Shown piece after piece: positions 23,210 through 31,445 of a stretch of 34,277 bases of DNA. A program made the translations under genes and the position numbers. The notes beneath the pieces are model-generated. The model did not search any database. It was not told where the DNA came from and saw only the letters and a program-made list of their open reading frames with translations. The stretch lies in NCBI GenBank assembly GCA_035296565.1, contig DATHAQ010000061.1, positions 1 to 34,277 on the forward strand, in the 5' to 3' direction. Within the stretch, counting starts at the first letter, position 1. Each line of letters opens with the position of its first letter. The DNA comes from JACCZR01 sp035296565 (lineage in GTDB: Bacteria; Actinomycetota; Thermoleophilia; Solirubrobacterales; Thermoleophilaceae).

Positions 23210-24970
23210 GTGCGCACGTTCTGGCGACTTCTCGGCTTTCTGAGGCCCTACTGGGCGGGGGTGATCGCCTCCTTCCTCCTCGCAGCCGTCGCGATGGGCA
23301 TGGGCGTGCTGATTCCCTACCTCGTCGGCCGCACCATCGACGATGTCCGCGGCGACGGCGCGAACCTCGAGCCGCTGGTCTGGGCGTTGATCGGCGCCGG
23401 TGTCCTGCGGCTGGCCTTCAGCGTCGTGCGCCGCCTCGTGGCCGGGCGCGTCTCGCTGGGCGTGGAGTTCGACCTTCGAAACCGCATGTACTCGCACCTG
23501 CAGTCGCTCGAGCTCGCCTTCTTCGACGGCCAGCAGACCGGTCAGCTCATGTCGCGCTCGACCGTCGACCTTCAGGCGGTCCGCTTCTTCCTGGGCTACG
23601 GCCTGGTGTTCATGGCCCAGGCCTCGCTGACCATCGTCATCGCGGCGGTGGTCATGGTGGCCGTCAACCCGCTCCTGGCGCTGGTGGCCCTCGCCCCCAT
23701 GCCCGCCGTGCTGTGGGTGGCATGGCGCTACGGCTCGCGCAACCGCCCGGCATCCCAGGAGGTCCAGCAGCGCATCGCCGAGCTCACGGCGGAGGCGGAG
23801 GAGAACGTCTCCGGGGTGCGGGTCGTCAAGGCGTTCGCCCAGGAGCAGCGCCAGCTGCACCGCTTCCGCGGAGCGGTCAGGCGCGTCTTCGACCAGTCGA
23901 TGGTGTCCACCCGGCTGCGCGCCTTCTACAACCCGTTCATCGGCTTCCTGCCTCAGCTCGGCCTCGCCGCGCTGGTGCTGGTGGGAGGCCGCCAGGTCAT
24001 CAACGGCACGATCAGCGTCGGCGACTTCGTGGCCTTCTACGGCTACGTGGTGATGCTCACCTCGCCGATGCGCACGCTGGGCGTGATGCTCGGAATGGCG
24101 CAGCGCGCGGTGGCCTCCGGCGCTCGCGTGTTCGAGATCCTCGACCGCGGGCCGGAGCTCGTGGCGCCCTCAGGCGCGCCCGAACTGCCGGCCGGTGGCG
24201 GTCGCGTGGAGCTGCGTGGCGTGACCTTCGCCTATGAGGAGCCGGGCGAGCCCGTCCTGCGCGACGTCGACCTCGATGTACAGGCCGGACAGACCGTCGC
24301 CGTCGTGGGCGCCACCGGCTCGGGCAAGACGACGCTGGTGCTGCTGGTCCCGCGCCTCTACGACGTCGACGACGGGGCTGTGCTCATCGACGGAGTCGAC
24401 GTGCGCGACGTCGACCTCGAGTCCCTGCGCCGCGACGTCGCGCTGGTCTCCGATGACGCCTTCCTGTTCTCGGCCACCCTGCGCGACAACATCGCCTACG
24501 CCCGCTCGGAGGCGAGCGAGGAGGAGGTGCGCGAGGCCGCCGCCCGCGCCGGGCTCAGCGAGCTGCTCGAGGACCTGCCCGAGGGGCTGGAGACGCTCGT
24601 CGGCGAGCGCGGGCTCACCCTGTCCGGCGGCCAGCGCCAGCGCGTCGCCATTGCGCGGGCGCTACTCGCCCAGCCGCGCATCCTCATCCTCGACGACGCC
24701 ACCTCCAGCGTGGACGCCACCACCGAGGGCAGGATCAAGGACGCGCTGGCCGAGGTGATGGAGGGCCGCACCACCTTCGTGATCGGCCACCGCCTGTCGA
24801 CGATCTCCCTGGCCGACGAGATCGTGGTGCTCGAAGGCGGTCGCATCGCGGCCCGCGGCACGCACGATGAGCTCCTCGAGGAGTCCCCGCTCTACCGCGG
24901 GATCGCCGAGGGCTCGGGACGAATCGTGGACGACCGCGCTCCCGAGGAGGCCGAGGTGGCGGGGCTGTGA
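23210..24970 (+). CDS. ABC exporter half-transporter, degenerate ATPase site
   Basis: 586 residues from GTG 23210: a six-helix type IV exporter membrane domain (residues about 10-310) fused to an ATPase domain. Walker A is GATGSGKT (about residue 367) and the signature LSGGQRQR (about 471). The Walker B end is LILDDATSSVD, with Asp in place of the catalytic Glu. The Q-loop reads VSDDAFLF with Asp where Gln is usual. The H-loop His is in GHRLST. Such changes mark the subunit carrying the non-hydrolysing site in heterodimeric exporters. Its stop overlaps the start of the next half-transporter (GTGA), which has a canonical Walker B, so the two should form the heterodimer. Substrate (drug, lipid or peptide) cannot be told. 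Confidence 0.93.
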   Translation: MRTFWRLLGFLRPYWAGVIASFLLAAVAMGMGVLIPYLVGRTIDDVRGDGANLEPLVWALIGAGVLRLAFSVVRRLVAGRVSLGVEFDLRNRMYSHLQSLELAFFDGQQTGQLMSRSTVDLQAVRFFLGYGLVFMAQASLTIVIAAVVMVAVNPLLALVALAPMPAVLWVAWRYGSRNRPASQEVQQRIAELTAEAEENVSGVRVVKAFAQEQRQLHRFRGAVRRVFDQSMVSTRLRAFYNPFIGFLPQLGLAALVLVGGRQVINGTISVGDFVAFYGYVVMLTSPMRTLGVMLGMAQRAVASGARVFEILDRGPELVAPSGAPELPAGGGRVELRGVTFAYEEPGEPVLRDVDLDVQAGQTVAVVGATGSGKTTLVLLVPRLYDVDDGAVLIDGVDVRDVDLESLRRDVALVSDDAFLFSATLRDNIAYARSEASEEEVREAAARAGLSELLEDLPEGLETLVGERGLTLSGGQRQRVAIARALLAQPRILILDDATSSVDATTEGRIKDALAEVMEGRTTFVIGHRLSTISLADEIVVLEGGRIAARGTHDELLEESPLYRGIAEGSGRIVDDRAPEEAEVAGL

Positions 24971-26826
24971 GCAGCGACCGCGAGGCCGAGGAGCGCAGCC
25001 CGAGCGCTGGTCGGGCGAGCACCGCCGGCTCGACCCGTTCAGCCGAGGAGCGCAGCCCGAGCGCTGGTCGGGCGAGCACCGCCGGCTCGACCCGTTCCCG
25101 CAAGGTCGGCCAGCTCCTCGCCCTCCTGCGTCCCTACCGCGGGCGCGTGATCCTGATGTTCATCGCGCTCACGCTCGCCACCGCGGCGAGCCTGGCCCCG
25201 CCCTACCTTGCCGGCCGAGCGATCGATGACGGAGTCCGCCAGAAGAGCATCAGTGCGCTGGTGGTGATCACGGCGCTGTTCGTGCTCGCCGCGCTGATCA
25301 ACTGGGGCGCGAGCTACGCGCAGACCTACCTCGTCAACTGGGTCGGCCAGCGTGCGCTGCAGGACCTGCGCGAGCGGCTGTTCGCGCACCTCCAGCGGCT
25401 GTCGGTGGGCTTCTACTCGCGCAACCGCGCGGGCGTGGTCATCTCGCGCATCACCAACGACGTCCAGGCGCTGGATCAGCTGGTCACCGACGGCGTGGTG
25501 ACACTGTTCTCCGCCTCGCTGACGCTGATCGGGACGGCGGCCATCCTGGTCTTCCTCGACGCCGAGCTGGCCCTGGTCACCTTCGCCGTGTTCCCCGTCC
25601 TGCTGATCGCCAGCGTGGTCTTCCGCCTGGCCTCGGCCAACGCGTACCGCATCACCCGGGAGAAGATCGCGCTGGTCACCGCCTATCTCCAGGAGACGCT
25701 GTCGGGCGTCCGCGTGGTGCGGGCCTTCGGCCAGGAGCCGCGCCACAAGAGCCGCTTCGCCGAGCTCAACGATGACAACCGGGTCGCCAACATGAAGACC
25801 GTCCACCTCAACGCCGCGTACTTCCCGGCGGTGGAGCTGCTGTCCGCCGTGGCCACCGCGGTGATCCTGCTCTACGGCGGCAACCAGGTACTCGACGACG
25901 CGATCACGATCGGCGTGCTGGCCTCGTTCGTCTTCTACCTGCAGACCTTCTTCGACCCGATCCAGCAGCTCTCGCAGCTCTACACCACCTACCAGGCGGG
26001 CATGGCCGCGCTGGACAAGATCTTCGATCTGCTCGACGAGGAGCCGGACGTGACGGACGCCCCGGGCGCCGTCGAGCTGCCGCGCGTGCGCGGCGAGATC
26101 CGCTTCGAGGACGTGACCTTCGCCTACGGCGACGGCGACCCGGCCCTGGCCGACATCGACCTCCATGTCGCGCCGGGGCAGACGGTGGCCCTGGTGGGAG
26201 CAACCGGTGCCGGCAAGTCGACCCTGGCGAAGCTGGTGGCCCGCTTCTACGATCCGACGCAGGGCGCCGTGCTGATCGACGGGCACGATCTGCGCGGTGT
26301 CACGGAGCGTTCCCTGCGGTCGCAGCTGGGGATCGTCCCCCAGGAGGGGTTCCTGTTCTCGGGCACGATCCGCGACAACATCGCCTTCGGCAACCCGGAC
26401 GCCTCCGACGAGGAGATCATGGCCGCGGCGCGCGCGGTGGGGGCCGACGAGTTCATCGAGCGCCTCCCCGACGCCTACGACACCGCGGTCGGCGAGCGCG
26501 GCGGCCACCTGTCGGCCGGCCAGCGCCAGCTCGTGGCCTTCGCCCGCGCCGCGGCGGCCGACCCGCGCGTGCTGATCCTCGACGAGGCCACCTCCAACGT
26601 GGACGTGGCCACCGAGGCCCGCATCGAGCACGGCCTCCGGCGGCTGCTGGCGGGCCGCACGGCGATCGTCATCGCCCACCGCCTGTCGACCATCCGCTCG
26701 GCGGGCCGGATCCTCGTGCTCGAGGGCGGCCGGATCGTCGAGCAGGGCACCCACGACGAGCTTCTGGAGGCCGGCGGCGCCTACGCGCGCCTGTACGGGG
26801 ACTGGGCCGGCGAGCGCGCGGCGTAG
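24967..26826 (+). CDS. ABC exporter half-transporter, partner subunit with canonical Walker B
   Basis: 619 residues from GTG 24967. Residues 1-44 are a low-complexity tail made of a 19-residue unit occurring twice (see repeat), then a six-helix membrane domain (about 47-345) and an ATPase domain. Walker A GATGAGKST (about 411), intact Q-loop IVPQEGFLF, Walker B ILDEATSNVD with the catalytic Glu (about 540), and H-loop AHRLST. The signature is LSAGQRQ, a Gly-to-Ala change from LSGGQ. In the heterodimer that signature would face the first subunit's already degenerate Walker B, so the two changes agree. Stop TAG 26824-26826. Confidence 0.93.
   Translation: MSSDREAEERSPSAGRASTAGSTRSAEERSPSAGRASTAGSTRSRKVGQLLALLRPYRGRVILMFIALTLATAASLAPPYLAGRAIDDGVRQKSISALVVITALFVLAALINWGASYAQTYLVNWVGQRALQDLRERLFAHLQRLSVGFYSRNRAGVVISRITNDVQALDQLVTDGVVTLFSASLTLIGTAAILVFLDAELALVTFAVFPVLLIASVVFRLASANAYRITREKIALVTAYLQETLSGVRVVRAFGQEPRHKSRFAELNDDNRVANMKTVHLNAAYFPAVELLSAVATAVILLYGGNQVLDDAITIGVLASFVFYLQTFFDPIQQLSQLYTTYQAGMAALDKIFDLLDEEPDVTDAPGAVELPRVRGEIRFEDVTFAYGDGDPALADIDLHVAPGQTVALVGATGAGKSTLAKLVARFYDPTQGAVLIDGHDLRGVTERSLRSQLGIVPQEGFLFSGTIRDNIAFGNPDASDEEIMAAARAVGADEFIERLPDAYDTAVGERGGHLSAGQRQLVAFARAAAADPRVLILDEATSNVDVATEARIEHGLRRLLAGRTAIVIAHRLSTIRSAGRILVLEGGRIVEQGTHDELLEAGGAYARLYGDWAGERAA
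24985..25097 (+). repeat. Tandem duplication, period 57 bp, inside the second ABC gene
   Basis: The segment starting GCCGAGGAGCGCAGCCCG at 24985 repeats at 25042 with 56 of 57 bases matching, both in frame with the ABC gene (unit AEERSPSAGRASTAGSTRS). The period, 19 codons, keeps the reading frame. The repeat lies in the non-conserved N-terminal tail before the first membrane helix, so it is tolerated rather than functional. Because it is almost perfect at DNA level it must be recent. Confidence 0.9.
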
Positions 26827-26863
26827 CGCCCGGCCGCGGCTAGACTGCGGGCCAGTTACGCGG

Positions 26864-26934
26864 TGGGGACTGGTGTAACGGCAGCACGGCTCGCTCTGGA
26901 CGAGTTAGTTCAGGTTCGAATCCTGGGTCCCCAG
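26864..26934 (+). tRNA. tRNA-Gln (CTG anticodon)
   Basis: Full cloverleaf: acceptor TGGGGAC/GTCCCCA, D-arm GTGT/GCAC with loop AACGGCA, anticodon stem GCTCG/CGAGT around CTCTGGA (anticodon CTG), T-arm TCAGG/CCTGG around TTCGAAT, discriminator G. A 5' U paired with A is typical of tRNA-Gln. CCA is not encoded. It lies 37 bp after the second ABC gene and ends 3 bp from the converging flavoprotein gene. Confidence 0.95.
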
Positions 26935-26937
26935 TAG

Positions 26938-28170
26938 TCAGCGCCGGTTCAGGTCGCTGCCCTCGTCGGCCAAGGCCGCCGGCTCCGGCGCTCCGCCCTC
27001 GAGCATGAAGCGCCTCGCCGCCTCCAGCTCCTCCTCGTCGCGGTCCACCGACAGGGCCGCGGTCACCTCTCCGTCCTCGACGTAGAAGGCGGTGAAGCTG
27101 CCTTCCTCCAGCGACCCGCGGATGACCGGCTCGCCGCTCCCTGGACCGACGTACTCCAGCGAGACCCAGTCGGCCAGGTCGGAGAAGAAGTACGGGACGG
27201 CCGCGTGGTCGACCCCCTGGCCCAGCATGTTGCGCGCCGCGGTCTTGCCCTGCTCGGCGGCGGCGTCCCAGTGCTCTACGCGCAGCGGGCGCCCATGAAC
27301 GGGGCTGTGGTACTCGCACATGTCGCCGGCGGCGAACACGCCCTCCAGCGACGTCGCGAGCTGCGAGGAGCACAGCACGCCCCCGGCCTCCCCCAGCTCG
27401 AGGCCGCCGGAACGGGCCAGCATCACGTCGGGCATCACCCCGGCACCGACCACGACCAGGTCGCAGTCGAGCTCCAAGCCGCGTTCGGTCACCACCCGCG
27501 TCACGCGGCCGTCCGCGCCCTCGAAGCGCTCGAGCGAGTCACCGCCGTGTATCTCGATGCCGTGCGAGCGGAGGACGTCGCCGAAGAAGGGCGCCACCTG
27601 CGGGCCGAAGGAGCGCTCGAGCACCTCGTCCTCCTGCATCACGATCGTGCACTGCGTGCCGAGCCCGGCCGTCAGCGACGCGGCCACCTCGCAGCCGATG
27701 TAGCTGCCTCCGATCAGCACGACACGCTCGGCGCTCTTCGCCTCCTCGCGGATCGAGTCCGAGTTGCCGAAGGCGCGCAGGTAGTGGATGCCCTCGAGGT
27801 CGGCGCCCTCCGCGCGCAGCCGGCGCACGTTGGCGCCGGTGGCCAGCAGCGCCCTGCCGAACCCGACCTCCTCCTTGGAGGAGAGCTTGGCCGTGCGCGC
27901 GTCAGGGTCGAGCTTCATGACACTCGTCCGCGTGAGCAGCTCGACGCCGTTGTCGTCCCACCAGTCCGGGGACTCGGCGTGGGCGTCCTCCTGCCGCGAT
28001 TCGCCGCGCAGGTACCCCTTCGACAGCGGCGGGCGGTCGTAGGGCGGATGCGGCTCGCGGCCGACGAGCAGGATCGAGCCCTCGGCGCCCTCCTCGCGCA
28101 GCGTCCGGGCACAGCGCGCCGCGGCCACGCCGCCCCCGATCAGGAGGAAGTCGACCGAGCGGCCGGCCAC
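26938..28170 (-). CDS. FAD-dependent pyridine nucleotide oxidoreductase (ferredoxin reductase type)
   Basis: 410 residues from GTG 28170 (VAGRSVDFLLIGGGVAAARC). The FAD Rossmann motif LLIGGGVAAARCARTL is at the N-terminus, followed by PYDRPPLSKGYL, the classic ferredoxin/rubredoxin/putidaredoxin reductase segment, the second NAD(P)H-binding motif VVLIGGSYIGCEVAASL, and the flavin motif GVFAAGDMCEYHS near residue 285. A C-terminal reductase domain completes it. It should pass electrons from NAD(P)H to a small iron-sulfur or heme partner that is not encoded nearby. It is adjacent (0 bp gap) to a TrkA-type gene, in the same minus-strand cluster. Confidence 0.92.
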   Translation of the reverse strand: MAGRSVDFLLIGGGVAAARCARTLREEGAEGSILLVGREPHPPYDRPPLSKGYLRGESRQEDAHAESPDWWDDNGVELLTRTSVMKLDPDARTAKLSSKEEVGFGRALLATGANVRRLRAEGADLEGIHYLRAFGNSDSIREEAKSAERVVLIGGSYIGCEVAASLTAGLGTQCTIVMQEDEVLERSFGPQVAPFFGDVLRSHGIEIHGGDSLERFEGADGRVTRVVTERGLELDCDLVVVGAGVMPDVMLARSGGLELGEAGGVLCSSQLATSLEGVFAAGDMCEYHSPVHGRPLRVEHWDAAAEQGKTAARNMLGQGVDHAAVPYFFSDLADWVSLEYVGPGSGEPVIRGSLEEGSFTAFYVEDGEVTAALSVDRDEEELEAARRFMLEGGAPEPAALADEGSDLNRR

Positions 28171-28842
28171 CTACGCGGCTTCGGTCTGCGGCGCGAAGCG
28201 CCCCGTCACATCGGCCTCGAGCCCCGTGTCGAGCACCAGCAGCACCTCGTCGCCGGCCTCGACCACCGAGTCCCCCGCGGGCACGAAGCCGCCGCCGTCG
28301 CGCAGGATGGAGATCACCAGCGAGCCGTCGGGCAGCCCCAGGTCCATCACTCGCTTGCCCACGGCCGGCGAGGCGGTGCCGACCTCGAGCTCGATGATCT
28401 CCAGCCGCTCGGTGGGCAGGTCGAGCAGATGCACCAGGCCGTACTCCGGCACCTCGTGCTCGATCAGCCGCAGGATCAGGTCGGTGGCCGAAACCGCCGG
28501 CTTGACGCCCAGCAACTCGAAGTGCTCGAGGTTGCGCGGGTTGTTGCAGCGCGCGACGGTCCGCTCGACGCCGTACTTCTCCTTGGCCACCTGAGAGATG
28601 AGGATGTTGTCCTCGTCGTCGCCGGTCACCGCGATGACGAGGTCGGCGCGCTCGATGCCGGCGCGCTCCAGCACCCACAGCTCGGACCCGTCCCCAGACT
28701 GGATGCGGTGCTCGAGCTCCTCCTCGACCACCTGGTAGCGGCGCGAGGAATTCTCGACCACGGTCACCTCGTTGCCCTTGTCGATGAGTTCGCGGGCCAG
28801 GTTCCACCCCACCTTGCCCGCGCCGACGATCAGGATGTACAT
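28171..28842 (-). CDS. TrkA-family NAD-binding regulatory protein (RCK N and C domains)
   Basis: 223 residues from ATG 28842 (MYILIVGAGKVGWNLAREL). An RCK/TrkA-N Rossmann domain with the GxGxxG loop IVGAGKVG (residues 1-120) and a TrkA-C domain in the second half (EIIELEVGTASPAVGKRV...LLVLDTG) make the two-domain form that regulates potassium channels and transporters by sensing NAD(H) or ADP/ATP. The start overlaps the TGA of the upstream TrkA-N gene by one base (TGATG). No trkH/ktrB membrane gene is present in the window; the neighbouring APC permeases are the most likely partners. Confidence 0.9.
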   Translation of the reverse strand: MYILIVGAGKVGWNLARELIDKGNEVTVVENSSRRYQVVEEELEHRIQSGDGSELWVLERAGIERADLVIAVTGDDEDNILISQVAKEKYGVERTVARCNNPRNLEHFELLGVKPAVSATDLILRLIEHEVPEYGLVHLLDLPTERLEIIELEVGTASPAVGKRVMDLGLPDGSLVISILRDGGGFVPAGDSVVEAGDEVLLVLDTGLEADVTGRFAPQTEAA

Positions 28843-29288
28843 CAGCCGGTGACTCCCTCGAAGGGCGCCTGTCCGCTCACCGCCTGCTCGAGCAGTTCGA
28901 TGGCGATCTGGGTCGGGCACACCGTCTGCAGCCCCTGGTCGGAGTACCACTTCGCACGCGCCGGGTCGAGCACCCGCACCACCACCCTCTCGACCTCGAA
29001 GCGCCGCCGGGCTATCTGGGCGATGACGAGGTTGGTGTTGTCCCCGTCGGTCGAGGCCACAAAGGCATCGGCGCGCTCGATGCCGGCCTGGAGCAGCGCG
29101 TCGATCTCCAGCGCGGTCCCCTCGGTGAACTGGCCGCCGAGGTCCTCCCAGCTCTCCGCCTGGCCCTTGTTGAGCTGGGCGATCGCCTCGGGGTCCTCGT
29201 CGAGCACGGAGACCGTGTGCCCCTGGGCGAGCATCGCCTTTGCGACGGCCGATCCCACCCGGCCACAGCCGACGATCAGGACGAACAT
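28842..29288 (-). CDS. TrkA-N domain protein, single domain
   Basis: 148 residues from ATG 29288 (MFVLIVGCGRVGSAVAKAM). Only the RCK N-terminal domain is present: the GxGxxG loop IVGCGRVGS, a DEDPEAIAQL acidic segment at the end of the second strand where NAD ribose is usually held, and a STDGDNTNLVIAQ segment. The C-terminal lobe is absent, so it probably pairs with the two-domain TrkA protein encoded immediately downstream. Together with the APC genes upstream (12 bp gap) it forms the transport cluster. Confidence 0.88.
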   Translation of the reverse strand: MFVLIVGCGRVGSAVAKAMLAQGHTVSVLDEDPEAIAQLNKGQAESWEDLGGQFTEGTALEIDALLQAGIERADAFVASTDGDNTNLVIAQIARRRFEVERVVVRVLDPARAKWYSDQGLQTVCPTQIAIELLEQAVSGQAPFEGVTG

Positions 29289-29300
29289 GAGCGCCGCACT

Positions 29301-31274
29301 CTACTCCGCCGCCGGTGCCGTGAGGATCACCTTGCAATGCGCCTTCTCGACCACGTACTTGGTGGTCTCGCCGACCGAGCGGTCACGCGACAACGAGCGC
29401 CCGCCCAGCAGCGCCCCGCCGCGGGTGCTGGTGGGCTCCTCGGCCGCGAGGACGATGGCCTCCACGCCGCGCCGCTTGGCCTCCGAGACGATGGCCGCGC
29501 CGGCGGTTCGCCCGCGCACCATCGCCGTGGCCACCTCGACGCCCTCGTATTCCTCGCCCACCTCCTTGGCCCGGGCGAGCAGGCGCTTGGCCTCCGCCAC
29601 CCGCTCGGGAGGCACGCGCGCATCCATCGGCAGCGACATGGGGATCTCGAAGACGTACAGGGCCTCGAGCATCGTGCCGCCCTCGCTGTCGTCGGCGTCG
29701 TCGGCCGCCAGCCGCCCGGCGGTGCCGACGATGTCGTCGTCGAGCTCGCGCCCGAAGACCGGGACGAGGATGCTGCCGTACTCCTGCTCCTCGCGCTCGA
29801 CGAGCGCCTCGGCGGGGATGGTGAAGCGCCTGGTCAGCGACTTGTCCTGCCCGACGCGATAGACGACGTACAGCACGATCCCGAAGGCCATCCAGATCCC
29901 GCCCGCCACGCGCGCCCCTTCGTGCAGCACGACCACGCTGATCCAGCCCGCCCCCGACAGCAGGGCCCCCAGGGCGGCCGGAATCGGTATGGAGCCGCCG
30001 CGCACGCGCACCGACAGCGGGATGCGGTAGGCGCTCGGCCGGTCGGGCTCGCGGAAGCGCAGCACGATCACCGACAGATGGGCGATGGTGAAGGCCAGCA
30101 TCGCCCCGAAGGCGAACAGCCCGGCCAGGAAGTGCACGTCGGCGGGAACGGTGAGCAGGAAGGCGAGCCCGCCGCAGATCCCGATCGCCACGTAGGGCGT
30201 CGACCAACGGCGGTGCAGGCGCCCGATCACGCTGGGCACCTGGCGGTTGGTGGCGAGCGAGTAGGCCAGGCGCCCCACGCCCAGCATCTGCCCGTTGACG
30301 GCCTGGGCGAGGACCACGACCGCCACCGCCCCCACCGCGTAGCGCAGGCCGTCCGCTACCCAGGCCGGATCGAAAGCCGAGACCACCCCCAGCACCGGCA
30401 TCTCCTCGAAGCGACCGCCGAGGGCGGTCGCCCCGTCGGTGACCGGGACCGCCATCAGCGCGACCACCGACACGCCGGCCAGCATCACGAAGACGGCCGT
30501 CGCACTGAGCATCACGAGGCGCCGTAGGCCGCGGCGCCCGACCCTGATCTCTCCGGCGAGGCCCGAGGCTGCCTCGATACCGGTGGCCGCGGCGGCGGCC
30601 AGCGTGGCCGCGAAGACCACGTCCTGCACGCGGGGCGAGCTGCCCAGGTCGATCGAGTCCGTGATCAGGGAGAAGTCCGTGACCGTGCCGAGGCCCACGG
30701 CGATGATCAGCGCGACCAGCACCACGTTGAGCAGCGTGACCCGCAGCACGAACCGCAGCCGCGCGGGCGAGATGCCGCGCACGTTCAGTGCGACCACACC
30801 GGACAGCACGAAGGCCGTGACCAGCACCTCCACCCCGCTGTCGCCCGCCGCGCCCCAGAAAGCGCTCAGGTAGTGCGGCACGGCCAGCGCGGCGATGGCC
30901 ATGACGATCAGGTAGTCGAGCACGATCGCCCAGCCGGCCACGAAGCTGATCAGCTCGTTGAAGGCGTAGCGCGCGAAGGTCGAGGCGCCGCCGCGCTCGG
31001 GGTGCAACGAGCTGCCTTCGACGTAGGTCATCATCGTGAGCGCGAACAGCAGCGCGGCGAGCAGGAACACCAGCGGGGTGAGGCCCAGGGCCTCGCCGGC
31101 CACCACGCCGAGCACGTAGTAGATCGACGAGCCGACCGCCGACAGGACGATCGCGAACAGCGCCGGCTCGCCGAGGCTGCGCCCGAAACGCGCCTCGGCC
31201 TCCGCCGAGCGTGCCAGCCCCTCCCGCATGCGCGACGCCATCGGCCCCGCACCGTCGCCCGGGACGCCCTTCAT
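29301..31274 (-). CDS. APC-superfamily permease with C-terminal universal stress domain (1)
   Basis: 657 residues from ATG 31274 (MKGVPGDGAGPMASRMREGL). About twelve membrane helices (residues 35-470) have the APC fold: GEPALFAIVLSAVGSSIYYVLGVVAG opens helix 1 in the family manner, and FARYAFNELISFVAGWAIVLDY is characteristic. After the membrane domain a soluble part (about 490-655) resembles UspA (YGSILVPVFGRELDDDIV, then KRRGVEAIVLAAEEP and KYVVEKAHCKVIL). This domain could sense ATP or cyclic nucleotides and gate transport. The ATG overlaps the stop of the 54-aa gene as ATGA; further upstream starts are rejected for that reason. Substrate unknown; amino acid or polyamine likely. Confidence 0.9.
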   Translation of the reverse strand: MKGVPGDGAGPMASRMREGLARSAEAEARFGRSLGEPALFAIVLSAVGSSIYYVLGVVAGEALGLTPLVFLLAALLFALTMMTYVEGSSLHPERGGASTFARYAFNELISFVAGWAIVLDYLIVMAIAALAVPHYLSAFWGAAGDSGVEVLVTAFVLSGVVALNVRGISPARLRFVLRVTLLNVVLVALIIAVGLGTVTDFSLITDSIDLGSSPRVQDVVFAATLAAAAATGIEAASGLAGEIRVGRRGLRRLVMLSATAVFVMLAGVSVVALMAVPVTDGATALGGRFEEMPVLGVVSAFDPAWVADGLRYAVGAVAVVVLAQAVNGQMLGVGRLAYSLATNRQVPSVIGRLHRRWSTPYVAIGICGGLAFLLTVPADVHFLAGLFAFGAMLAFTIAHLSVIVLRFREPDRPSAYRIPLSVRVRGGSIPIPAALGALLSGAGWISVVVLHEGARVAGGIWMAFGIVLYVVYRVGQDKSLTRRFTIPAEALVEREEQEYGSILVPVFGRELDDDIVGTAGRLAADDADDSEGGTMLEALYVFEIPMSLPMDARVPPERVAEAKRLLARAKEVGEEYEGVEVATAMVRGRTAGAAIVSEAKRRGVEAIVLAAEEPTSTRGGALLGGRSLSRDRSVGETTKYVVEKAHCKVILTAPAAE

Positions 31275-31435
31275 CGCGCGCCGGTGGTGCGGGAGATCCA
31301 CAGCCGTCCCGCGCCGATGATCACGAAGGCCGCCCCGAGGACCGTGCCGAGCACGAGACCGCCGCCCCGCGCGACGGCGCTCGCGAACATCGCCACGCCC
31401 AGCACGAGGATCAGGCCCGAGAGCACGCGCTGCAC
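31271..31435 (-). CDS. 54-aa two-helix membrane protein between the APC genes
   Basis: GTG start at 31435, TGA at 31273-31271 overlapping the ATG of the next permease gene. The sequence starts VQRVLSGLILVLGVAMFASA, then after an Arg-Gly-Gly turn GLVLGTVLGAAFVIIGAG and ends WISRTTGAR. Two hydrophobic segments of about 16 and 18 residues suggest a helical hairpin. Codon positions are strongly G/C-biased. It starts 10 bp after the second APC gene ends and is coupled to the first, so it is probably a small companion or leader peptide of the transporters. No family name recognised. Confidence 0.7.
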   Translation of the reverse strand: MQRVLSGLILVLGVAMFASAVARGGGLVLGTVLGAAFVIIGAGRLWISRTTGAR

Positions 31436-31445
31436 GTGGACGATG

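Noticed and set aside
27205..29862. An 885-codon plus-strand frame across the flavoprotein and TrkA genes.
   Set aside because: Antisense shadow; the minus strand holds clear domain motifs throughout.
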